Part shown: positions 1-6,079 of the stretch, piece after piece
Numbering within the stretch: the first letter of the stretch is position 1
Layout: the number at the start of each line of letters is the position of its first letter
IMG/VR virus record: IMGVR_UViG_3300047354_000616
Span: 1-20,176 of that record
DNA from: a virus
Length of the DNA: 20,176 bases
Direction: 5' to 3' (one strand)
The notes under the pieces: model-generated
Databases searched by the model: none
The model's input: only the letters and a program-made list of their open reading frames with translations
What the model was told of the DNA's origin: nothing
Made by a program: the position numbers and the translations under genes

Positions 1-68
1 TCAGTTACAAGTACTCGCTTACCGATTGCTCTTAAATTACCTTTTATTGCGTTTACATTAGTTGGCAT
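1..68 (-). CDS. GroES-like co-chaperonin, N-terminal fragment (runs off window)
   Basis: Only the first 22 codons are in the window. They start at ATG 68-66 on the minus strand and read MPTNVNAIKGNLRAIGKRVL followed by VT. The stretch LRAIGKRVLVT matches the opening beta strand of GroES-type co-chaperonins (pattern I.PLGDRVLVK), and phage GroES-like proteins of marine T4-like viruses carry a similar short leader. A strong Shine-Dalgarno (GAGGAAAAC) lies between this start and the stop of the upstream oxygenase gene, 10 bases away, so the two are probably co-transcribed. If correct, the protein would form the heptameric cap of the host GroEL, as T4 gp31 does when it folds the major capsid protein. 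With only 22 residues the family call is tentative; the gene itself is well supported by its start, ribosome site and spacing. Confidence 0.5.
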   Translation of the reverse strand, partial: MPTNVNAIKGNLRAIGKRVLVT

Positions 69-78
69 TGTTTTCCTC

Positions 79-663
79 TTATTTTGTGTTGTCCCACCAG
101 AGCCATCCGGTGATAATATATTTCGTATCTTCTTTTGCTATTTGTCCACGGTGTATATGTGTAAGTCCCGCAGGCCAAATAACTGTTTTGCCTTTTACTG
201 CTTTTGTAGTTATCTCTTGGTGCATAAACTCAGTACCCCCATCTGGCACATCATTTAAGTAAGTCATATACACTAGAGCTCTATCACATGAAAGTTGTGT
301 ACCATCACAATGCCATTTATAAAAACCATCTCCTGGTTCATAGCATTGTATTTGTGGTAACTGTTGCATTGCAAGTTTACCAGCAAACTTTAAAGTTTGA
401 TACTTTTCTAAATATTGATCAATAAATCCACACAGTTCTGTGTGATAGTCTGGCCACTTAAACATTTCTGCAGGGCCAAGTTTTTCTGCTTCGTGCATTG
501 GAAAGTCTACACTTTTCTTTGTAGAATGATCAACGGTGTCTGAGTCTCCAACAACACCGTCATTCGTCAAACCTCTTTTATAGCCTTCTTGATAAAGACC
601 TAATAATGCATTGCAAATTGATTTATCGTTGAGCTCGTACTCCTCAATAAAACTGGGTAGCAT
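79..663 (-). CDS. 2OG-Fe(II) oxygenase (prolyl-4-hydroxylase-like)
   Basis: This 194-residue protein has the features of a small non-heme iron, 2-oxoglutarate-dependent dioxygenase. The HxD iron motif is H118-C119-D120, in the context FYKWHCDGTQ. A distal histidine lies in WPAGLTHIHRG (H169 or H171), and a basic residue for the 2-oxoglutarate carboxylate follows (R172 or K181). GGTEF near residue 143 is the usual turn before the second half of the jelly roll. Family members hydroxylate protein side chains, nucleobases or small molecules; the substrate cannot be read here. Such genes are common in marine T4-like phages. Its ATG follows directly on the TAG stop of the preceding gene (664-666), with AAGGTGAG as ribosome site inside that gene's end, so translation is probably coupled. 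The GroES-like gene follows 10 bases downstream. The late-operon position suggests a role in virion protein or late-host modification, which is inference. Confidence 0.85.
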   Translation of the reverse strand: MLPSFIEEYELNDKSICNALLGLYQEGYKRGLTNDGVVGDSDTVDHSTKKSVDFPMHEAEKLGPAEMFKWPDYHTELCGFIDQYLEKYQTLKFAGKLAMQQLPQIQCYEPGDGFYKWHCDGTQLSCDRALVYMTYLNDVPDGGTEFMHQEITTKAVKGKTVIWPAGLTHIHRGQIAKEDTKYIITGWLWWDNTK

Positions 664-1080
664 CTACTCACCTTTTGGTACAAAATTTCCGTTGTCGTCT
701 TCGATCCATTCTTGATCATCGCCAAATTCTTCTGCTTCTTTTGCAGTAGGTTCTGGAGCCTGTTCAACTTTTGCTTGCGCTCTAGTTTGCTTTTTTGCTT
801 TAGGCTTTTCTTCTACAACTTCATCTGCTTGTATAGGTGCTGGTGATCTGCCAGGCATTTCTTCGTGTGCTATAGCATTGTTTGTTTCGTAGTACTCACG
901 CATAAGTTCTTCACGCTTCTTAATGATTTTGCCACCTGGGCCAATTTCATCACCACGTGCATTTACTCTTGCATTACCTACTGCTGGTGTTAATTCGTTA
1001 CGTGCTTGTAAAAGATCCATATCGACCATTTTACCACGCATGGTTTTATAAGTTTTTCTGCTGTTACCTTTTAGTGCCAT
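664..1080 (-). CDS. Conserved charged hypothetical phage protein, 138 aa
   Basis: I do not recognise a domain with known function. The N-terminal part (residues 1-70) is basic and well structured in appearance, with a MALKGNSRKTYKTMRGK start, then ELTPAVGNARVNARGDEIGP and a helical KKREELMREYYET segment. I believe similar N-termini occur as hypothetical proteins in T4-like cyanophages. Residues 75-138 are a low-complexity tail rich in Pro, Glu, Ala and Lys that ends in acidic DDQEWIEDDNGNFV, and look disordered. The start is supported by AGGAG at 1087-1091, and a late-promoter-like box GATAAATA lies 28 bases upstream of the start. The stop codon abuts the ATG of the 2OG oxygenase. No membrane segment or signal peptide is seen. 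A virion or assembly role is possible from context only. Confidence 0.8.
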   Translation of the reverse strand: MALKGNSRKTYKTMRGKMVDMDLLQARNELTPAVGNARVNARGDEIGPGGKIIKKREELMREYYETNNAIAHEEMPGRSPAPIQADEVVEEKPKAKKQTRAQAKVEQAPEPTAKEAEEFGDDQEWIEDDNGNFVPKGE

Positions 1081-1107
1081 TTTATTCTCCTAATGGGGTT
1101 ATATACG

Positions 1108-1115
1108 TATTTATC
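1108..1115 (-). promoter_or_regulatory. T4-type late promoter box, GATAAATA
   Basis: On the minus strand this reads GATAAATA (7 of 8 matches to the T4 late box TATAAATA) within TTAGATAAATACG. It overlaps the end of the DnaE-like gene and sits 28 bases before the ATG of the 138-residue protein, with AGGAG between. The same octamer occurs at 2528 and 18152 in the same position relative to other genes. Confidence 0.5.
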
Positions 1116-1641
1116 TAAGGAACTCACGCCAATCCAGGTCATATTGGATTGAGTTTATTTTGTGTACTCCTATTATGTACAGTACATATGATGCTACTGA
1201 ACTACCTCTACCTACACCCCATACAATATCATTCTCACGCATAAAGTCTACAAGATATATCATATAGCGTAATAGATTGTGCATATCACGTTCGCCATAT
1301 GCTTCCATTTCTTCCCATATACGATCTTGTACGTGTTGTGGGCAGGGTGTTTCTGCTTTGCCTAGTACATATTCATATACATTAATGTCTTTGTATTCAT
1401 CAGGCATAAACCATTCACTTTGACATACACCGTCAAAAGTCTGTTGATCTACTTCTAATGGAATATACTTTTGTAGTTTGTTGAGGCCTTGTTCTTCCAT
1501 AGCCTTATTAAACTTATCTACATCGTCGTTTGCATCGCACAAAACCACATGGACTTTATCCACATGACCTGTATAGATCATATCGACTAAATCTTTGTTA
1601 GAGAATCGTGGTATACCGAGTTCGTCAGTTTTCATAAGCAT
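1111..1641 (-). CDS. DnaE (DNA polymerase III alpha)-like palm fragment, 176 aa
   Basis: Residues 119-176 align by eye with the region of bacterial DnaE that enters the polymerase palm. The helix LLRYMIYLVDFMREN is followed by WGVGRGSSVASYVLYIIGV (141-159; compare the DnaE pattern GPGRGSGAGSLVAYALxI), then INSIQYDLDWREFLR (compare LDPLxFDLLFERFLN). The protein ends exactly there, about ten residues before the place where DnaE has its catalytic PDFDxDF aspartates. It therefore has the nucleotide-contacting GRGS motif but neither catalytic aspartates, fingers nor PHP exonuclease core. Residues 1-118 show no clear motif. The start is uncertain: MLM offers ATG at 1641 or 1635 and neither has a Shine-Dalgarno; the upstream gene stops 9 bases away, suggesting coupled translation. 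Alternatives are a decayed remnant or a stable phage-specific family. The intact ORF among late genes favours a maintained protein. Confidence 0.75.
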   Translation of the reverse strand: MLMKTDELGIPRFSNKDLVDMIYTGHVDKVHVVLCDANDDVDKFNKAMEEQGLNKLQKYIPLEVDQQTFDGVCQSEWFMPDEYKDINVYEYVLGKAETPCPQHVQDRIWEEMEAYGERDMHNLLRYMIYLVDFMRENDIVWGVGRGSSVASYVLYIIGVHKINSIQYDLDWREFLR

Positions 1642-1650
1642 GTATACAGT

Positions 1651-1878
1651 TTAACTGATATTAATTAAATTGTCAAGATCATTTTCGCCATTTTGTTCTT
1701 TAATTTGCTGTTTTGCACGACGAGTACTAAGTTCTTGTCTATAATCATCAAGAATTAGCATGATTTGTTGTTGTACTTCTGGATTAGTTGTTTTCCAATA
1801 ACGAGAACTTAGATCAATAATTTTATCTTCTAACTCGTTATCTTTTAATGTTCCAACTTTTGTTAGAGGGTGTGTCAT
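1651..1878 (-). CDS. Small helical hypothetical protein, 75 aa
   Basis: I recognise no characterised family. The sequence is predicted by eye to be mostly helical: DNELEDKIIDLSSRYWKTT, then a helix PEVQQQIMLILDDYRQELSTRR, then a polar Gln/Glu/Asn-rich tail ending LDNLINIS. The heptad-like spacing of Ile and Leu suggests a helical hairpin or coiled coil. It begins MTHPLTKVGTLKD; I think comparable short proteins sit among structural genes of marine T4-like phages, but this is memory, not a search. The ATG is only 2 bases after the stop of the 208-residue fibre-like gene and has no clear ribosome site, so it is probably translated by re-initiation. No transmembrane segment or signal peptide is visible. 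An assembly-factor or minor virion role would fit the setting. Confidence 0.75.
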   Translation of the reverse strand: MTHPLTKVGTLKDNELEDKIIDLSSRYWKTTNPEVQQQIMLILDDYRQELSTRRAKQQIKEQNGENDLDNLINIS

Positions 1879-1880
1879 TC

Positions 1881-2507
1881 TTAAGAATATTGTCCTAGAT
1901 ATCTGCCATATACAGTATTACCGCCGTCTGTTGTCCAAAAATCAACAATGTGCGGATTAGCTGAACTGTTAACAACAAATGAATCCCATATTGCATTACC
2001 GTCAGTTTTTAAAACGCTACCTAAGCCTGCTGCCCAAGTAACTGTTATAGCATGTCCTGATTGAGCAAAAATTTCACAACGCATTTCAGCATATTCACCT
2101 GATGCTGGCCAACCACTAACATTTACTGTCATGTTTGCACTAACACTTGGCGATACTGCACCAACTGTAATTTTATGATAATGTCCGCCTTCAATACCTG
2201 AAAAAGAAACATCAAACGGTGATACTTGTTGAGCACTACCTTGAGAACCTGTTTGATGATATGTTTTAGTAATTTCTCTTAATCTCGGATTAATTAATTC
2301 AACTGGAACAGCATTTTCACTATCGTAAAAAGTATTGTTTGCATTTAACTTTGCAGTAGTTGTTTGCAAAGATGTTATTTCTGTAGCCGCTGTACCTAAG
2401 CCTGTTTTAATTTCACTAAAGTTATCACGAAAGCCTTGGCTATCGTTATCCTGACCTGCTATCGGAAAGTCAGCGTCTATATTTGCGTTGGTTATATTAC
2501 TTGCCAT
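1881..2507 (-). CDS. Putative tail fibre/appendage virion protein, 208 aa
   Basis: The N-terminus (residues 4-38) contains FPIAGQDNDSQGFRDNFSEI. This is a short module I associate with virion structural proteins of marine T4-like phages, and it is similar in layout to the NDGTGD..REAF..NF motif of the two other long genes in this operon. A short helical stretch follows (EITSLQTTTAKLNANN, 43-58). The rest is beta-rich, Ser/Thr/Gly/Val-rich sequence with aromatic residues near the end (WDSFVVNSS, VDFWTTDGGNTVYGRYLGQYS), typical of a small trimeric tip or collar domain. No catalytic motif is seen. The start is well supported by AGGAG (2518-2522) and a GATAAATA box at 2528-2535. The next gene starts 2 bases after its stop. 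A host-contact tip is plausible, but its position on the particle cannot be told. Confidence 0.75.
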   Translation of the reverse strand: MASNITNANIDADFPIAGQDNDSQGFRDNFSEIKTGLGTAATEITSLQTTTAKLNANNTFYDSENAVPVELINPRLREITKTYHQTGSQGSAQQVSPFDVSFSGIEGGHYHKITVGAVSPSVSANMTVNVSGWPASGEYAEMRCEIFAQSGHAITVTWAAGLGSVLKTDGNAIWDSFVVNSSANPHIVDFWTTDGGNTVYGRYLGQYS

Positions 2508-2527
2508 GTTTTATGTTCTCCTACAAC

Positions 2528-2535
2528 TATTTATC
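2528..2535 (-). promoter_or_regulatory. T4-type late promoter box, GATAAATA
   Basis: The minus strand reads CGATAAATAG, one mismatch from TATAAATA, 21 bases upstream of the ATG at 2507 and followed by GTAGGAG. The box lies in the 32-base gap between two structural genes, so it could give the small fibre gene and those beyond it an additional late start. Confidence 0.55.
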
Positions 2536-2539
2536 GTTA

Positions 2540-5296
2540 TTAAATATTAAACTCGTAGTTTGCGAAAAGGATGTATTGTTCCTCACTATTACCTTTAGTT
2601 GAATCAATTACATATCTATCAACTTCAAACTCTAATGTGCTAAAGTCAAATCCACTGTTTTTAATGTTTATAATTATGTCAGCACTTTGACCAGGCTTAC
2701 AATAACACAACGGAACTGCTGTAATATATCCTAGTTCTTCAATACTGTTCTCTTGTGGGGTTCTCATCCATAATGGTAAGAAGTTCCCATCTGAAACACC
2801 GACTCTAGCAAGTTGGTTTCTCATATTCGTTATGTTACTTATGTATCGTTTATTATCTAAATTTTCACTAATTTTGACAGCATCACTGCTTATATCTATA
2901 GGATTAGTCTTAGGTCTAAATCTATCACTGTTTTCATCTATTGTTCCTGATGAGTTATCCTGTGTTTCAAAATTTGATTGATTAATTTTAAGTGCATTGT
3001 TAGTTTTAATTTTTATACTTTCTCTAACAACACCTTTGTTAGTATCCGCTGGGTCAATTACATTTACATATACAACTTCGTATACTGAATCATTTGTACC
3101 TGGTATTTTTGCAATAGCCGAGTTTATACTACCAAATTTAAATTTTTTGCGTTTATGATTTTTAGAAGCAGCTGCAACATAGTCTTGTATAAACTTAGTT
3201 TCAATTCCTGCATACACTAACATTTTAATTTGGTTCTGTATACCAAACTGTATGTCACTTGGTCTATAAATATCACCCGGAGTAAAGATAGTAGGATCAC
3301 TAATAAAGTTATTAAAGAGTGCTTTTTGTGATTCTTTCATCATTGGTTGTACAATTAAATTACTGTATACAAAATCATTTGGATCGTCAACATTAATAGT
3401 AAATGATTTTGTTATTGCACTAAATCCAAATTGGTCTTGTGCGTTAACTGTAAATGTATAAGATTTATCAACAGTTGTACTGTCTCCATCAAATACTAAC
3501 TCACCAGAATCAAAAGTTGGCAATCCTGATTTAACAAATTTGTAAGGTTCCCATTTAGTAGTTAAATCAGTACTAAAAGATCCACTTGCGGTGTGTGTAC
3601 TATTTCCAAGATATAAGTTTCCATTATAACTTACAACATCTCCGGCGTTATATACCCTTCCTGATTTCCAAAAAGATCTATAATAGTTTTCACCAAACTG
3701 TCTTACCTTACCAAATATTTCACCATCAAGTGCAAGTGTAAGTCCGGGCGGCAATCTACCACTAGTTAAAGTATATCTTATAACAGCATTTGGTACAGAT
3801 GTTTTAGCCTTAACAGCAAATACACTAGTATAGTTTGCTCCGATGATACCTAACTTACTATCAGATAACCATGTAATAGTTGAATCAACTTCGCCTAGTA
3901 ATGTTACTGTAAATGTTTTCTTTTTATTTGCTTCAAGAGTACTAGTTGTGCTATCAGTAAGTTCTTCTGTAAACACAAGACCTGCTCTTGTATATGTTTC
4001 TAAAGGTCTATTAATAGTGATAGTGTCAAATGCTAATATAGCATTATTAACTTCTGTTATTAAATATGTTTGCCCTTTAATAGTAATAGTTTGATCTAAT
4101 AAATCAAGAAGTCTATCGTTCTTTTTAATCTTGATTACTGTGTCACCTTTTACAGCATTATCGTGTATAACAATATCTACATTTTCAAATGTAGTTGTTC
4201 CTGTTGCTGCGTAACGAACAGCATTTACAGTAAATTTGTATTCTTTTGTAACCGCTGGTTGATATGGAACAACTCCTGCTAATTCACCAGTAGCACTATC
4301 AAGTTCTAATCCTGGAGGAATAACACTAGGAGTACCGTCATCGTTTACATCTTCTAATGTAAATCCAACAAATCCTGACAGTGTTTCTTTATCAACAATA
4401 TCTAAAAATAAAGTAACGTAATTATTTGCACGTCTGTATCCAAGGTTTCCTGGTGTTAGCCATATAGGAGTTCTAACGTGTGTATTGTCTGCACTAAATG
4501 TTGCATCACCAATTTGTAATATAGTGTTGTCTGATCTTAAAAAGTCATCGCCGACTACATAGATTCTAAATTTACGTTTGGCTACTGTATCACCGTCTGA
4601 TACACTTACAGTAAATTGATAATTCCTATTAAGTTTTTTAGGTGATTTGGTCGGTACACTTAGGTCATATGTATCTACATCATAAAAATAACTGTCATAT
4701 CCGTTTGCTGGTCTTGTACCAAAATCAAATGCATATGCTCCGTATGCGTTATCATCATAATAACCTTGAGCTGCTAATTTGTCTAATGCTAATACTGGAT
4801 CAACAACTCCACTAATTAATCCCGTAGATGATAATGTAATACCTGGAGGTAATTGTCCGTCACCTGATGCTATAAAATATTCTAATTTTTGTCCAGCTGC
4901 TAAATCTTTATCTGTGGCTTGCAATTGATAGTTTATTGGACTTGAGTCTAAAACATATAATGCATCATTATTACCAAGTGCTAGTTCGCCTTCTGGTGTA
5001 ACCCACACAGGAGCATCGGCTCCTACAATCGTAATTTTAAAAGTTCTATCTTCAACTTCGTCATTAAGTGTTGCTCTTAGTACAAATTTAAACTCTGTTT
5101 CTCTTGCAACTTCTAGTGGAGTACCTCTAAGAGTTGTACCGTCAATTCTTAGCCCCGGGGGAATATTTCCGCTAATCAATGCTATTGTAGTACCAACAGG
5201 AACTGCTAACTGAATTGCGTTAGCACCACTTAATGATACTGATTCGTTATATGTTCCTAAACTTAGGTTATTTTGTACTGTCCAGATGTTCGCCAT
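2540..5296 (-). CDS. Large virion protein with repeated Ig-like (He_PIG/cadherin-like) domains, 918 aa
   Basis: At least four copies of the proline-rich turn that marks putative Ig (He_PIG-type) domains are visible: IPPGLRIDGTTLRGTP (45-60), LPPGITLSSTGLISGVV (149-165), IPPGLELDSATGELAGVV (326-343) and LPPGLTLALDGEIFGKV (515-531). Each is followed by a strand of the FKFVLRAT, YQFTVSVSD or YKFTVNAV type. A segment at 542-585 (WKSGRVYNAGDVVSYNGNLY ... W582) resembles a CBM5/12 carbohydrate-binding module. The C-terminal third (about 645-918) is different, with a basic patch KNHKRKKFKFG near 712 and a paired-cysteine segment PLCYCKPGQ (862-870), and probably is a separate particle-attachment or assembly domain. 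No signal peptide or membrane segment is present. Such domains occur in phage tail and adhesion proteins that bind surface glycans. The ATG at 5296 has AAAGGAATAACC upstream at somewhat long spacing. The gene lies 18 bases after the 244-residue gene. Confidence 0.85.
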   Translation of the reverse strand: MANIWTVQNNLSLGTYNESVSLSGANAIQLAVPVGTTIALISGNIPPGLRIDGTTLRGTPLEVARETEFKFVLRATLNDEVEDRTFKITIVGADAPVWVTPEGELALGNNDALYVLDSSPINYQLQATDKDLAAGQKLEYFIASGDGQLPPGITLSSTGLISGVVDPVLALDKLAAQGYYDDNAYGAYAFDFGTRPANGYDSYFYDVDTYDLSVPTKSPKKLNRNYQFTVSVSDGDTVAKRKFRIYVVGDDFLRSDNTILQIGDATFSADNTHVRTPIWLTPGNLGYRRANNYVTLFLDIVDKETLSGFVGFTLEDVNDDGTPSVIPPGLELDSATGELAGVVPYQPAVTKEYKFTVNAVRYAATGTTTFENVDIVIHDNAVKGDTVIKIKKNDRLLDLLDQTITIKGQTYLITEVNNAILAFDTITINRPLETYTRAGLVFTEELTDSTTSTLEANKKKTFTVTLLGEVDSTITWLSDSKLGIIGANYTSVFAVKAKTSVPNAVIRYTLTSGRLPPGLTLALDGEIFGKVRQFGENYYRSFWKSGRVYNAGDVVSYNGNLYLGNSTHTASGSFSTDLTTKWEPYKFVKSGLPTFDSGELVFDGDSTTVDKSYTFTVNAQDQFGFSAITKSFTINVDDPNDFVYSNLIVQPMMKESQKALFNNFISDPTIFTPGDIYRPSDIQFGIQNQIKMLVYAGIETKFIQDYVAAASKNHKRKKFKFGSINSAIAKIPGTNDSVYEVVYVNVIDPADTNKGVVRESIKIKTNNALKINQSNFETQDNSSGTIDENSDRFRPKTNPIDISSDAVKISENLDNKRYISNITNMRNQLARVGVSDGNFLPLWMRTPQENSIEELGYITAVPLCYCKPGQSADIIINIKNSGFDFSTLEFEVDRYVIDSTKGNSEEQYILFANYEFNI

Positions 5297-5310
5297 TCAA
5301 GGTTATTCCT

Positions 5311-5318
5311 TTATTTAG
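5311..5318 (-). promoter_or_regulatory. Weak late-promoter-like box, CTAAATAA
   Basis: The minus strand reads TTCTAAATAAAGG across the stop codon of the 244-residue gene, 15 bases upstream of the 918-residue gene. It keeps TAAATA but loses the 5' part of TATAAATA, so it is a much weaker candidate than the other boxes and may only be the stop codon in AT-rich sequence. Confidence 0.2.
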
Positions 5319-6049
5319 AATGCCGGTATATTAATTGAGCCAGCATCTAGTGTTATGTTAGGAGATGCTGTACCAATACCACCGAAGTCTACGTTTACTG
5401 TTTTAAATAAAAAGTCGTAAATATTTGTAACTGCTACATCACCAATAGATCCAAAGTCCCAACTATTGCTAGGTTGTCGATAAAAGTCTAACTCTCTAAT
5501 ATCAATATTATGTACATTACCAGTAACATTACCAGTAAGATTACCTAGTACACTAACTGCTGTTAGTGTTTGTATGTTGCCAATACTTTGTCCGTTTGCA
5601 TCTAAAGAAGCACTTAGTTGCGGTGCTGGGTCTTGCGAAAGACTACCTAACGCACTAGAATCAATTCTAATGTTATTACCGTCTCTTGTAGTAGTTACTA
5701 AAGTTCCGCCCTGTATAGTAACTGTAGTATTTTCAGTTACCGTTAAACTACCGGTGTCTCCTGCAACGATAAACTGTGTTACACCTGCATCAACGTCAAT
5801 TGTAATTTCATTATCTGTTGATGTTAGTGTTGCATTTTGTCCGCCGATTAATGATTTAAATCTTAAATCGTTTACGTTTGTATCAAAGTAAAGTCCGCTT
5901 CCTGTTCCTAAATTTGTTACAGTAGTTGCTTCAGGAGTTCTCGCATCTAAATCAGAAAAGTTAAATACAACCTTTTCAAATGCTTCTCTTAAATCGTCAC
6001 CTGTCCCGTCGTTAGCAACATTTCCTAAATTAATTGTTTTTAATGCCAT
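5315..6049 (-). CDS. Virion structural protein with NDGTGD N-terminal module, 244 aa
   Basis: The N-terminus reads INLGNVANDGTGDDLREAF followed by EKVVFNFSDLDA. This is nearly the same module that opens the 3890-residue protein (INIGVEGNDGTGDSIREAF, KVNDNFTQLYA), so the two probably use the same docking surface. Residues 40-170 are beta-rich, with Ser/Thr/Val/Ile strands (TSTDNEITIDVDAGVTQFIV, TVTENTTVTIQGGTLVTTTR). Residues about 165-185 carry the short GNLTGNVTGNV repeat typical of phage fibre shafts. The C-terminus ends in a glycine-rich strand. No enzyme motif, signal peptide or membrane segment is present. The start is supported by AGGAG at 6058-6062. It sits immediately after the giant gene and before the Ig-like protein, and is likely another fibre or baseplate-peripheral component. 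Confidence 0.8.
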   Translation of the reverse strand: MALKTINLGNVANDGTGDDLREAFEKVVFNFSDLDARTPEATTVTNLGTGSGLYFDTNVNDLRFKSLIGGQNATLTSTDNEITIDVDAGVTQFIVAGDTGSLTVTENTTVTIQGGTLVTTTRDGNNIRIDSSALGSLSQDPAPQLSASLDANGQSIGNIQTLTAVSVLGNLTGNVTGNVHNIDIRELDFYRQPSNSWDFGSIGDVAVTNIYDFLFKTVNVDFGGIGTASPNITLDAGSINIPAF

Positions 6050-6071
6050 CTATTTAACTCCTGTGTACATG

Positions 6072-6079
6072 TATTTATT
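6072..6079 (-). promoter_or_regulatory. Late promoter-like box, AATAAATA
   Basis: The minus strand reads TTATAATAAATACATG over the stop codon of the giant gene, 23 bases upstream of the ATG at 6049 and followed by CAGGAG. It has one mismatch to TATAAATA. Placement matches the stronger boxes in the window, which supports function more than the match itself. Confidence 0.4.

Noticed and set aside
1641-1651. Possible frameshift joining the 75-residue gene to the DnaE-like gene
   Set aside because: The 75-residue product shows no DnaE-like sequence (no PHP motifs) and ends normally 9 bases before the next start, so two separate genes are the simpler reading.
3265-3272. Perfect TATAAATA on the plus strand
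   Set aside because: It lies within the 918-residue gene on the antisense strand with no plausible plus-strand gene downstream; taken as chance in AT-rich DNA, though an antisense late transcript cannot be excluded.
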